In this document: positions 9,347 through 18,998 of the stretch, in pieces
Layout: every line of letters begins with the position of its first letter
Numbering within the stretch: position 1 is the stretch's first letter
NCBI GenBank assembly: GCA_024643545.1
Contig: JAHEMR010000004.1
Span: 186,001-250,000 of the forward strand
DNA: 64,000 nt
Source: Crocinitomicaceae bacterium
GTDB lineage: Bacteria > Bacteroidota > Bacteroidia > Flavobacteriales_D > Crocinitomicaceae
Direction: 5' to 3'
Notes under the pieces: generated by a model
Database searches by the model: none
What the model was told of the DNA's origin: nothing
The model's input: only the letters and a program-made list of their open reading frames with translations
Made by a program: the position numbers and the translations under genes

Positions 9347-10234
9347 TTACGCACCAATTGTCGCACTACTTGTTGTTAATTCCCGGTTTACTTTTTTGAA
9401 AAGTCCTTGCAATACCTTGCCTGGACCAACTTCGATTACTTCACTACAACCATCTGTAAGCATGTTGTTCATGATTTGCGTCCATTTCACTGCACCCGTT
9501 AATTGCAAGACCAAGTTTTTCTTAATTTCTGACGGATCAGAAACAGCCTGAGCATTGACATTTTGATAAACGGGACATGTAGGTTGTGAAAAATGAGTTC
9601 CTTCGATTGCTGCTGCTAGTTCCTCACGAGCAGGCTCCATTAATGGTGAATGGAAAGCTCCACCCACTTGTAGTATCATTGCTCTTTTGGCGCCAGCTTC
9701 CGTTAATTTAGCACAAGCCTCTTCTACCGCTGGAATCGCGCCAGAAATCACCAATTGTCCGGGACAATTATAGTTTGCTGGAACAACGACACCTTCGATT
9801 TCTGAACATATTTTTTCCACGACTTCATCTTCTAGTCCTAAAATAGCAGCCATTGTTGAAGGTTGCATCTCACATGCTTTTTGCATTGCAAGAGCGCGTT
9901 GTGAAACCAAACGAAGTCCATCTTCAAAACTCAATGTTTTGTTAGCAACTAAAGCCGAAAACTCACCTAAAGAATGTCCAGCGACCATTGTAGGTTGAAA
10001 CGATTCACCTAAACAGGCTGCTAAAATTGTTGAATGCAAGAAAATTGCAGGTTGCGTCACTTTCGTTTGTTTCAACTCCTCTTCACTCCCTTCGAACATG
10101 ATTTTTTGGATATCGAATCCAAGAATTTCATTTGCTTTTTCGAACATCGATTTGGCTAAATCCGAATGTTCATATAAATCTTTACCCATTCCGGTGAACT
10201 GTGCACCTTGTCCAGGAAATACATATGCTTTCAT
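9347..10234 (-). CDS. fabD: Malonyl-CoA-ACP transacylase
   Basis: FPGQGAQFTGMGKDLY, VAGHSLGEFSALVA, GGAFHSPLMEPA. Confidence 0.96.
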   Translation of the reverse strand: MKAYVFPGQGAQFTGMGKDLYEHSDLAKSMFEKANEILGFDIQKIMFEGSEEELKQTKVTQPAIFLHSTILAACLGESFQPTMVAGHSLGEFSALVANKTLSFEDGLRLVSQRALAMQKACEMQPSTMAAILGLEDEVVEKICSEIEGVVVPANYNCPGQLVISGAIPAVEEACAKLTEAGAKRAMILQVGGAFHSPLMEPAREELAAAIEGTHFSQPTCPVYQNVNAQAVSDPSEIKKNLVLQLTGAVKWTQIMNNMLTDGCSEVIEVGPGKVLQGLFKKVNRELTTSSATIGA

Positions 10235-10276
10235 AACGATTAATTTGGTGGTAAAATTAATGATTCCATTGGAATC

Positions 10277-11116
10277 TTATAGTTGTCCATCGGAATGATA
10301 GCGACCCAATTTAAAAATTCTCACTTTTTGAAGAATTCCATCGGCGTCATAGTCGTATACTTTTCCGTCCCACAACTGTCCATTTTTAAATTCTCCTTCC
10401 ATCCAAATTTCATCATTTTCATTATAGACTTTATTATATCCATTCGTTACAAATTTCAAACCTTTCATTCTTGGATTTGCGATTTTAGGTGGATAGACTA
10501 CTGTTTGTGTTGCTGAAGCGTTTGTGGCTGTCTTTGGAGGATTTGAAAAAACCTTCACATTGGAAATTGCGCCTGTTGCTGTCACATCCATTGATTCAAT
10601 GAGATTTCCTTGTTTATTGTAGCGATTTACCTTGCCCAGAAGGATGCCATTTTTCACAGAGTATTCCAACGCAATTTTTCCGTTTTCATGAAAATACTGA
10701 ACTTTCCCCGTTTCTTGTCCATCGTTGTTATAAATAGCTTTATAAGCAATTTGCCCATTTTCAAAATAACGGACAAGGTTTCCTTTGTATCCATTTTTCC
10801 CAAAACTACCTTGTTCCATTATTTGACCATTGGGGTAAAAACGAGAAAAAGATCCTTCGGGTCGATTATTTGAATAATTCCCCTTCAGTTTTGGGGTTTT
10901 CCCATCTTTGTGGTATTTGGTCCAAATTCCCTCTTTTCTTCCGTCAACATACATCCCCTCTTCTACCTTACCAGTTTTCGCTATTCCCGAACCAGGTTTA
11001 TCGGCTCCGGTATACACCCATTTTCCCGTTCGTTTTCCGTGCACATCCTTTTTATTCTGCGCTTGAACGAAAGAAGCACTGAATACAATACAAAAAATGA
11101 AGGTTAGCTTGAGCAT
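10277..11116 (-). CDS. MORN-repeat-variant (YwqK-like) secreted protein
   Basis: Repeated YxNGQIxxxGxFxxNGxxGNxxRYFENGQ units; signal peptide. Confidence 0.8.
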   Translation of the reverse strand: MLKLTFIFCIVFSASFVQAQNKKDVHGKRTGKWVYTGADKPGSGIAKTGKVEEGMYVDGRKEGIWTKYHKDGKTPKLKGNYSNNRPEGSFSRFYPNGQIMEQGSFGKNGYKGNLVRYFENGQIAYKAIYNNDGQETGKVQYFHENGKIALEYSVKNGILLGKVNRYNKQGNLIESMDVTATGAISNVKVFSNPPKTATNASATQTVVYPPKIANPRMKGLKFVTNGYNKVYNENDEIWMEGEFKNGQLWDGKVYDYDADGILQKVRIFKLGRYHSDGQL

Positions 11117-11222
11117 AGTTGAATTCTGTCGTAAAAGTATGAAAAGCAGGCTGAAATCTGTGAATAACTACTGAAAAATTACCGGAAAAGGAAGGGAAGA
11201 AAAAAGTAATTTTGAGGCAACT

Positions 11223-12116
11223 ATGTTGACATTTAATCCACAAGAAATATCGGTTCAGCGGCTTCATCAGTTGCTACTTGGCTCCATTGGTCCAAGGCCC
11301 ATTGCATTTGCATCAACAATGAACGCTGCCGGACAAGCAAATCTGGCTCCGTTTAGTTTTTTCAATGTATTCAGTGCCAATCCTCCGATTTTAATTTTCT
11401 CTCCTGCTCGTTCAGGAAGAACAAACGAAACGAAGGATACCTACAAAAATGTGAAAGAACTTCCTGAAGTAGTGATCAACGTGGTTAATTTTGACATTGT
11501 TCATCAAATGAGTCTGGCTAGTTCACCTTATTCACCGGAGATTAGTGAATTTGAAAAAGCCGGTTTAACGGCAGTTCCATCAGAAACCATTAAACCATTT
11601 CGTGTTGCGGAGGCACCCGTTCAATTTGAATGTCGTGTAAACGAAGTAAAAGAACTAGGATTTGAAGGCGGAGCTGGAAACCTAATCATTTGCGAGGTTT
11701 TACGCATGCACGTTCGAGGAGACCTTATTGATGAAAAGGGATTAATTGACCAGCATAAAATTGATTTGGTTTCTCGTATGGGAGGAGATTGGTATGTTCG
11801 AGCGAACGAAAATTCGATGTTTGAAATAAAAAAACCAATCACGACCTGTGGTATTGGCTTTGACGCACTTCCTGAAGATGTTAGTTCTAGCAGAATATTA
11901 AGCGGGAATGACCTTGGGCAATTAGCGGGAATAGAAGCCTTACCAAATGAAACAGATGTAAATGAATATAAGCTGATTGAATTAAGCGAATTATTTGTAT
12001 CTTTAGAAAACGACGCAGTCGAACTCGAAGCACAGCTTCATCAAAAAGCCAAAGTACTTTTAAGTGAAAACAAATTAGAAGAAGCTTGGCTTACTTTATT
12101 AGCATTTAACAATTAA
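11223..12116 (+). CDS. Flavin reductase family protein
   Basis: GSIGPRPIAFASTMNAAGQANLAPFSFFNVFSANPPILIFSP is the FMN-binding split-barrel signature. Confidence 0.9.
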   Translation: MLTFNPQEISVQRLHQLLLGSIGPRPIAFASTMNAAGQANLAPFSFFNVFSANPPILIFSPARSGRTNETKDTYKNVKELPEVVINVVNFDIVHQMSLASSPYSPEISEFEKAGLTAVPSETIKPFRVAEAPVQFECRVNEVKELGFEGGAGNLIICEVLRMHVRGDLIDEKGLIDQHKIDLVSRMGGDWYVRANENSMFEIKKPITTCGIGFDALPEDVSSSRILSGNDLGQLAGIEALPNETDVNEYKLIELSELFVSLENDAVELEAQLHQKAKVLLSENKLEEAWLTLLAFNN

Positions 12117-12127
12117 ATTATAATTCA

Positions 12128-12523
12128 ATGTTTAAATTCACCGGAACCATCAAGGTTATCCAACCAACACAACAAGTCACAGAGAAATTTGCTAAAAGAG
12201 AATTTGTTGTGACCGATACAACTTCTATGTATCCTCAAGACATCATGTTTCAAGCAACACAGGACAAATGTAGCATGTTAGACAGCTACAATGTGAACGA
12301 CCAAGTGGAGGTTTCCTTTAACCTACGTGGCCGTGAATGGACAAGTCCTCAAGGTGAAGTTAAATACTTTAACACAATTGAAGCATGGAGAATTGAGCGT
12401 CCAGGTCAAGGTGCAGGAATGCCAGCTGGAGGCCCTTCCGCTATGTCCTTAGGGAATGCGCCTTCTTCAACACCAAGTAGTCCAATTACAGCTGCTGAAG
12501 ATGATGACGACTTACCTTTCTAA
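12128..12523 (+). CDS. DUF3127 domain-containing protein (SSB-like acidic tail)
   Basis: FKFTGTIKVIQPTQQVTEKFAKREFVVTD; tail ends AAEDDDDLPF. Confidence 0.85.
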   Translation: MFKFTGTIKVIQPTQQVTEKFAKREFVVTDTTSMYPQDIMFQATQDKCSMLDSYNVNDQVEVSFNLRGREWTSPQGEVKYFNTIEAWRIERPGQGAGMPAGGPSAMSLGNAPSSTPSSPITAAEDDDDLPF

Positions 12524-12536
12524 AAAATAAAAGCAT

Positions 12537-12575
12537 AAAAAAAGCCCCTGACGATAGTGTTAGGGGCTTTTTTTA
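12537..12575. terminator. Intrinsic terminator
   Basis: AAAAAAAGCCCCT...AGGGGCTTTTTTT inverted repeat with T-tract. Confidence 0.85.
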
Positions 12576-12596
12576 TGAGCTTGTTTCTCATAAGTG

Positions 12597-13322
12597 TTAA
12601 TACATGATCATCGCTAATCCACATCCAACAACAATACTCGTTAATTTCATCAGGTTGAATTTATGGTTCTCTGTGGTTTCGAAAATAATGGTTGTGGAAA
12701 TATGAAGAAACATCCCGACAACAACTGCTAAAATCACATGAACATCAAGACCTAATTCCGCAGGTGAAACATTGAATCCAAGAAGTACACCTAAAGGTGT
12801 CATTACCGCGAATAAAATAAGGACGAGCCAAGATTGCAATTGACTTAACTTCGTATTAATTAATAACGTCATCAATGCAATCGCTACAGGGACTTGGTGA
12901 AATATAATTCCCCAAAAAAGAGAACCATGTGCATGTTCATGTGTGTTTACAATCCCCATATACTCATTTCCCAACGGAATTCCTTCAATGATGGAGTGAA
13001 CAGATAAGGAAATAAATAATACCCATGGTAATGGCTGACCTTTGTGGACATGCACATGCCCATGTTCGATACCACCTGAGAAATATTCTAAAATCAATTG
13101 AACTAAAAATCCAAGGAGAATGAAAATTCCCATTTTCGCTTGTCCATCCGCATAGATATCGGGAATCAGGTGTTGGAAAATAATTGCTAATAGAAATCCA
13201 CCACTAAAGGCTAGGGCCAATTTAATAAATTGACTTTTGTTTGTGGCATTCAAATAAGTAACAACCATTCCACCCAAGATTACCGAGGCAATGAGTCCAA
13301 CAAAAACAAGAGATATATTCAT
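12597..13322 (-). CDS. ZIP family metal transporter
   Basis: Multi-TM with HSIIEGIPLGNEY and HQVPVAIALMTLL, His-rich loop. Confidence 0.9.
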   Translation of the reverse strand: MNISLVFVGLIASVILGGMVVTYLNATNKSQFIKLALAFSGGFLLAIIFQHLIPDIYADGQAKMGIFILLGFLVQLILEYFSGGIEHGHVHVHKGQPLPWVLFISLSVHSIIEGIPLGNEYMGIVNTHEHAHGSLFWGIIFHQVPVAIALMTLLINTKLSQLQSWLVLILFAVMTPLGVLLGFNVSPAELGLDVHVILAVVVGMFLHISTTIIFETTENHKFNLMKLTSIVVGCGLAMIMY

Positions 13323-14059
13323 TATTTTAACTGTGCTAAAAGGATTAATCGATCTGAATTTTCTTCATGAAATGGTGCTAAATCGTAAGAACCAAAAGTA
13401 TTTACAATTTCAAACTTATCCTCTAACAACATTTGGAAATCGGATAATTTGAGGGCTTGTACACGTTCCATAAAATGGCTTTCATGTCCATTGTCAATCA
13501 CATCAATTTGCTTGTAGATGTGTTTCCCATCGTAGTTTCGAGAGATTTTAAAGCTTATTCCATCAAGTAATTTCAACTCCGAAGGAACCAAGTTTCGAAT
13601 CACTTTAGATGCATTCATAAAGTCAATTAAAACCTTTGCACCTGGCTTCAGCATTTGAGCAATAGAGGTACAAACACGTTTATTTTCCGATTCGTGATCA
13701 AAGTAACCAAAGCTCGTAAACAAATTAAAAACGACATCAAATTGCTCGTTTTCTAAAACCTCTCGCATGTCGTGCGTTTGAAAACGTAAGCGTTCGTTAG
13801 CCCAATTTTGAGCATGAGAGATGCTATTCGGAGATAAATCAACCCCAAGTACATGGTGTCCAAATTCACTGAGAAATTTTGCGTGACGCCCCTTTCCACA
13901 AGCTAAGTCTAATAACTTGGATTCAACGGGAAGGTCTAAGAAATCCATCAGGTTTTTAATAAACCGTTCCGCCTCTTGTTCATCGCGATTTTGATAGAGT
14001 AAATGATAATAACTCGTATCAAACCAATCTGCAAACCATTCCTTTTTTGACATCCTCAA
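13322..14059 (-). CDS. Class I SAM-dependent methyltransferase
   Basis: KLLDLACGKGRHAKFLSEFGHHVLGVDLS. Confidence 0.92.
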   Translation of the reverse strand: MRMSKKEWFADWFDTSYYHLLYQNRDEQEAERFIKNLMDFLDLPVESKLLDLACGKGRHAKFLSEFGHHVLGVDLSPNSISHAQNWANERLRFQTHDMREVLENEQFDVVFNLFTSFGYFDHESENKRVCTSIAQMLKPGAKVLIDFMNASKVIRNLVPSELKLLDGISFKISRNYDGKHIYKQIDVIDNGHESHFMERVQALKLSDFQMLLEDKFEIVNTFGSYDLAPFHEENSDRLILLAQLK

Positions 14060-14152
14060 AATTACTACTTTGTTTTCTAAAAAGATAGAAGAGGATTTGA
14101 ATGTTTGTAATACCCAACAGAAATTTTTGTATTTTTGACATTATTTTCTGTT

Positions 14153-15445
14153 ATGCCTGAATTTTTTGCGTTAATTGAAAAATACAATTTTTGGAACAGC
14201 CCAATAAAAACAGGTTGTTTAAGAGAAAAGTATTTAAGTCAACTCCTGCTTTTCAAGGATTCCCGATTGGTGAAAGTACTGGTTGGGCAACGACGCGCAG
14301 GAAAAAGTTTTGTGTTAAGACAGTACATCGACTACCTCATCAAAAACGGTGTGCCAGCACAAAATACCCTGTACATCAATAAAGAGTTTACAGACTTCGA
14401 TTGCATTGAAACTTACCAAGATTTAATCAAGGTAATTCGTGAATATGAATCCCACTTTCAAATTGAAGGAAGACTCTATGTTTTCATAGATGAAATTCAA
14501 TACATCACCGATTGGGAAAGAGCCGTTAATTCGTTGTCTCAAGATTTCACGATAGATATCGATCTTTTCATCACCGGTTCAAATTCGGAAATGTTATCCA
14601 GCGAACTATCCAGCTTACTTTCTGGCAGGTATGTTCAATTTCATATTTTACCCTTTTCATTTGAGGAATACTGTTCCTTTCATAAAAAGGAAAAAAACAG
14701 AAAAAACTACTTAAAATTTCTTCACGAAGGGGCTTTGCCTGAATTATTTCACCTGCCTAATGATGAGAGTAAGTTCCACTACCTGTCCTCATTAAAGGAT
14801 ACCATCATTTTGCGTGATATAGTTCAACGTTTTTCTATCAAGGATACTACTTTGTTACTCGATATCTTCAGTTACCTCACGAATAATGTGTCAAATTTAT
14901 TTTCAGTAAATAATGTGGTGAATTACTTCGAAAGTAAAAAGCGAAAAACGAATTATGAAACAGTAGCCAATTACATACATTACTTGAATCAAACGTTTAT
15001 CATACATCGATGTGAGCGTTACGATATCAAAGGAAAAGAACTACTTGGAGGAAATGTTAAATACTATTTGAACGATTTATCATTTCGAACCTATTTATTT
15101 GGGAACAATGCACTGAGTTATGGAAACCTACTGGAAAACAGCGTATTTTTAGAACTCGTACATTTTGGTTTTGGCGCACAAGTTGGTGCACTCAGAAACA
15201 AAGAGATCGATTTTGTCGCCTCTCGAAATGGCGTAACGCTATTTGTTCAAGTTGCCTTTACATTGGCTGATGAAAAAACATTTAACCGAGAATTTGATAA
15301 TTTAATGTCCTTAAAAAACAATCATCCAAAACTTATTGTGACAATGGATGAGTTACCGATAAAAGAAAAAGAAGGCATTTACTTTGTGCCTGTTTGGGAA
15401 TTAACTGACTTTTTGGAAAGTTTGACTACATTCACTATTCAATAA
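14153..15445 (+). CDS. ATP-binding protein, AAA_14 + DUF4143
   Basis: VLVGQRRAGKSFVLRQ Walker A, YVFIDEIQYI Walker B, ITGSNSEMLSSELSSLLSGRY, C-terminal NSVFLELVHFG...EIDFVA. Confidence 0.9.
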   Translation: MPEFFALIEKYNFWNSPIKTGCLREKYLSQLLLFKDSRLVKVLVGQRRAGKSFVLRQYIDYLIKNGVPAQNTLYINKEFTDFDCIETYQDLIKVIREYESHFQIEGRLYVFIDEIQYITDWERAVNSLSQDFTIDIDLFITGSNSEMLSSELSSLLSGRYVQFHILPFSFEEYCSFHKKEKNRKNYLKFLHEGALPELFHLPNDESKFHYLSSLKDTIILRDIVQRFSIKDTTLLLDIFSYLTNNVSNLFSVNNVVNYFESKKRKTNYETVANYIHYLNQTFIIHRCERYDIKGKELLGGNVKYYLNDLSFRTYLFGNNALSYGNLLENSVFLELVHFGFGAQVGALRNKEIDFVASRNGVTLFVQVAFTLADEKTFNREFDNLMSLKNNHPKLIVTMDELPIKEKEGIYFVPVWELTDFLESLTTFTIQ

Positions 15446-15456
15446 AGACTTCTTTC

Positions 15457-16035
15457 ATGAAAAAAATTGGATTAACGGGAGGAATTGGTTCAGGCAAAAC
15501 AACAGTTGCTCACATATTAGAAGCAATGTCCTATCCTGTCTATTATTCCGACTTGCGTTCGAAGGAATTATGTGATGGTGATCCCAGAATTCAATCCCAA
15601 CTCATTTCACTTTTTGGTCCAAAAGCATACGAAGACGGAAAATTAAATCGCACATTTTTAAGTGAACGCATCTTCTCGAATCCTGAGTTTAGACTCAAGG
15701 TCAATGAAATCATTCATCCAATCGTTCGGAAGGACTTTGAATACTGGGCTTCTGCGCAAAAAAGTGAATTGATTTTTAATGAGGCCGCTATTTTATTCGA
15801 AACAGGTGCATACAAACAATTTGATGCCGTTATATTGGTTTGCGCACCTCTTTCTCAACGCATTGAACGCGTTATGTTACGCGATCTATGTGAAAAAACG
15901 AGTGTAGAACAACGCATTCAAAGTCAATGGACAGATGAAAAAAAGCGCAGTTTGACGAATTACTGTATTGAGAATAATGGTATCCAACCTATTTTAATTC
16001 AAATAGAAGAGCTACTCATGAAGCTGGATTCTTAG
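15457..16035 (+). CDS. coaE: Dephospho-CoA kinase
   Basis: KKIGLTGGIGSGKTTVAHILEAMSYPVYYSD; HPIVRKDF; EAAILFETG. Confidence 0.96.
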   Translation: MKKIGLTGGIGSGKTTVAHILEAMSYPVYYSDLRSKELCDGDPRIQSQLISLFGPKAYEDGKLNRTFLSERIFSNPEFRLKVNEIIHPIVRKDFEYWASAQKSELIFNEAAILFETGAYKQFDAVILVCAPLSQRIERVMLRDLCEKTSVEQRIQSQWTDEKKRSLTNYCIENNGIQPILIQIEELLMKLDS

Positions 16036-16469
16036 TAGACCATTTTAATGGCAACTACTTTGTCTTTATCCAATTTTACCGCACATTCTTCGAAACTAGG
16101 TGCAGACAATTTTGGTCGCTTGTTATTGGAAAACGCATAGGCTTCCGTTGGAATTCCAAAGAAATTCTTATCACATATTTTATTACTGTTGTCATCATGG
16201 TAAACAACAATCGCGTATTTTCCAGGTTCTAGATCCGTAAAGTCAAACTTCACTTCTGGCGATTTTGCATCTACCCGAGCAAGTCGATGTGTTTTGCCAG
16301 CCTGAGTAAAAACAGCTGGGTTTTTATACACGGCAAATTCGATCAAACCCTTGTTAGATTGGATGGAATTCACTTTCACGGTTAAATTATAGGTGTCATT
16401 CGTTTTTTTATCACTCAATGGAAAAAAGGCATAGATTAAGGTGAAAACACCGATAAAAAGCTTGGTCAT
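16032..16469 (-). CDS. DUF2141 domain-containing protein
   Basis: GLIEFAVYKNP...LEPGKYAIVVYHDDNSNKICDKNFFGIPTEAYAFSNN. Confidence 0.88.
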   Translation of the reverse strand: MTKLFIGVFTLIYAFFPLSDKKTNDTYNLTVKVNSIQSNKGLIEFAVYKNPAVFTQAGKTHRLARVDAKSPEVKFDFTDLEPGKYAIVVYHDDNSNKICDKNFFGIPTEAYAFSNNKRPKLSAPSFEECAVKLDKDKVVAIKMVY

Positions 16470-16478
16470 GATGAAAAA

Positions 16479-17201
16479 TTAATTGATTTTCAAGTAAATC
16501 CCCAATGTCATTTGCTTATTATTCAAGGAGAAAACGGAATTGCCAACGTTTTTCATCCATTCCTTCCATGCTCCAAATTCAAAACCGTTACTTAGGTCAC
16601 GTTGACCTTCATAGTATGAGAGCTTACAACCAAAACGTTTCGTGAAATTAAATGAAGCATATGCGAAATAACCGTAATCCAATTTAGCATTAGTGTTCGG
16701 TCCAACTACAGAGCCTAGGTCTGTGCTGTTTGACGCAAAAGCCGCGATAGACGAATAGTTCGTTGTTAAACTACCTGCCACGCGGTAACGGCATTCGATT
16801 CCTCCACCAACATGAAATTTCCAGGCATTCAACTGAAGTCCGACGGGCAATGAAATCATATCCGCTGTTGTCCATTTATCACTTGTGAAGGTAGCTTGCA
16901 AACTCCCATCGGGATTGTACGCGTTTTGAGAAGTCACATACCTGCCGTTTGTTTTCACGTATCCCAAACCAGAAAACACCGTAGCAAATTTCAAAACCGT
17001 ATAACTTAATTCTACTCCCCCACTTGCGGCAAACTTCCAATAAACCTTTGGATCAAGTTCATTTTGTTGAATTAAGTTAGATACCGCTGAAACATCTTGT
17101 TTATTTAATCCTGTCTCGGCGTGGAGAGTCCATTTCCACTGGGCATTTAACTGAACGACAACCAATAATAAAGCTGGGAAAAGTAGTAAAAGTCGATTCA
17201 T
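16479..17201 (-). CDS. Outer-membrane beta-barrel protein, hypothetical
   Basis: Signal peptide, alternating hydrophobic strands, terminal LGIYLKIN. Confidence 0.65.
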   Translation of the reverse strand: MNRLLLLFPALLLVVVQLNAQWKWTLHAETGLNKQDVSAVSNLIQQNELDPKVYWKFAASGGVELSYTVLKFATVFSGLGYVKTNGRYVTSQNAYNPDGSLQATFTSDKWTTADMISLPVGLQLNAWKFHVGGGIECRYRVAGSLTTNYSSIAAFASNSTDLGSVVGPNTNAKLDYGYFAYASFNFTKRFGCKLSYYEGQRDLSNGFEFGAWKEWMKNVGNSVFSLNNKQMTLGIYLKIN

Positions 17202-17202
17202 C

Positions 17203-18831
17203 TTATCCTAAAAAAGGGTATTTGTAATCCGTAGGCGGAACGAACGTTTCCTTGATTGTTCTGGCAGAAGTCCAACGCAATAAATTCATCGCTGCACCTG
17301 CTTTATCATTTGTTCCAGAACCACGTGCACCTCCGAATGGTTGTTGTCCAACAACTGCTCCAGTAGGTTTATCGTTGATGTAGAAATTTCCTGCTGCATT
17401 CACCAATTTCTTTGTTGCCAATTGAATCGCATAACGATCATTTGACATAATCGAACCCGTCAATGCGTATTCAGAAGTTTCATCTAACAGCTCCAATGTT
17501 TCCTCAAACTGATGTTCATCATACACAAAAACCGTTAAAACTGGCCCAAAGATTTCCTCGCACATGGTACGGAATTTTGGATTCGATGTTACCACTGTTG
17601 TTGGCTCAATAAAATATCCTTTAGATTTATCGTAAGATCCACCAGTGATGATTTCCGCGTCGTTTTGTCCTTTGCAATAATCAATGAAGCCAGCGATTTT
17701 ATCGAACGCACGTTCGTCGATTACAGCATTCACAAAATTACTCGTTTCAGCTGGCGTGCCGATTTTAAAAGAGTTCACTTGTTCAACAAAAATGCGTTTC
17801 ACTTCTGGCCATAGGTTTGATGGAACATAAGCTCGGGAAGCAGCAGAACATTTTTGACCTTGGAATTCAAATGCACCACGAGACATTGCTGTTGCAACCT
17901 CTGCTGCATTTGCTGAACGATGAACCATGATGAAGTCCTTTCCTCCTGTTTCTCCAACAATGCGGGGATACGTTCGGAATTTATCAAGGTTCAATCCAAT
18001 TTCTTTCCATAAATGTCTGAAAACACCTGTTGAACCTGTAAAATGAAGGCCTGCAAAATCTTTATGTTTAAAAACAATATCACCTGCTACCGGACCATCA
18101 ACGGTGATCATATTAATCACTCCATCCGGAACACCTGCAGCTTTGAATAATTCCATAATTACCTGTGCTGAGTAAACTTGTGAATCAGCTGGCTTCCAAA
18201 CAACCACATTTCCCATCATTGCGGGAGCCGCACAGAGGTTTGCCGCGATAGAAGTGAAATTAAACGGTGTAATCGCAAATACGAATCCTTCAAGTGGACG
18301 GTATTCCAAACGATTCCACATTCCAGGTAATGATTCTGGTTGCTCTTTGTAAATCTGTGTCATATATTGCACATTGAATCGGAAGAAATCAATGAGCTCA
18401 CATGCTGCATCAATTTCTGCTTGCATCACATTTTTCGATTGCGCCAACATTGTGGCTGCATTCATGCGGTTGCGAAATGGACCAGCCAATAAATCAGCTG
18501 CTTTCAAGAAAATCGCAGCTCTTTCCTCCCATGGAAGTTCTGACCAAGCTTGTTTAGCAGCTAAAGCAGATTCAATGGCTTTTGTCACATGACTTTCATC
18601 ACCCACGTTAAAATGACCAAGAACATGTTGGTGATTGTGAGGTGGATTCATGGCTTTTTTCGTGTTCGTACGAACTTCTTCACCGCCAATATACATAGGA
18701 ACATCAATTGGAGCTTGAGACTCCATGTCTTTGTAAGTCTGAATTAACGAATTTGTTTCCGCCGTTCCAGGAGCATATGCTTTTACTGGTTCATTGATTG
18801 GTGTAGGTGTTTTAAAAAAAGCGTTTGCCAT
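17203..18831 (-). CDS. pruA: L-glutamate gamma-semialdehyde (1-pyrroline-5-carboxylate) dehydrogenase
   Basis: ALDH motifs FAITPFNFTSIAANLCAAPAMMGN, GETGGKDFIMVH, FQGQKCSAASRAY; GFIEP/EEIFGPVLTVFVY. Confidence 0.95.
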   Translation of the reverse strand: MANAFFKTPTPINEPVKAYAPGTAETNSLIQTYKDMESQAPIDVPMYIGGEEVRTNTKKAMNPPHNHQHVLGHFNVGDESHVTKAIESALAAKQAWSELPWEERAAIFLKAADLLAGPFRNRMNAATMLAQSKNVMQAEIDAACELIDFFRFNVQYMTQIYKEQPESLPGMWNRLEYRPLEGFVFAITPFNFTSIAANLCAAPAMMGNVVVWKPADSQVYSAQVIMELFKAAGVPDGVINMITVDGPVAGDIVFKHKDFAGLHFTGSTGVFRHLWKEIGLNLDKFRTYPRIVGETGGKDFIMVHRSANAAEVATAMSRGAFEFQGQKCSAASRAYVPSNLWPEVKRIFVEQVNSFKIGTPAETSNFVNAVIDERAFDKIAGFIDYCKGQNDAEIITGGSYDKSKGYFIEPTTVVTSNPKFRTMCEEIFGPVLTVFVYDEHQFEETLELLDETSEYALTGSIMSNDRYAIQLATKKLVNAAGNFYINDKPTGAVVGQQPFGGARGSGTNDKAGAAMNLLRWTSARTIKETFVPPTDYKYPFLG

Positions 18832-18984
18832 GATTCATGAATTTTTTAACAAAGATAATAGAATACTCTTTCAGGAAAGTATCCTTGGATACAGAAGGAA
18901 TAAAAACAAGTCCGAATAAATAGATCCTTACGCAAAAAAGCAATAGAACACAGGTTGAAAAAGGCTCAATCGCGAAATTAATAC

Positions 18985-18992
18985 TACCTTTG
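18985..18992 (+). promoter_or_regulatory. Putative -7 element (TACCTTTG) of recF
   Basis: Matches Bacteroidota TAnnTTTG consensus 6 nt before the likely ATG at 18999; no well-spaced -33 TTG seen. Confidence 0.4.
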
Positions 18993-18998
18993 ACACAC

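Noticed and set aside
10098-11107. Several plus-strand ORFs opposite the fabD and MORN-repeat genes
   Set aside because: Shadow ORFs antisense to well-supported coding regions, low-complexity translation, no family resemblance.
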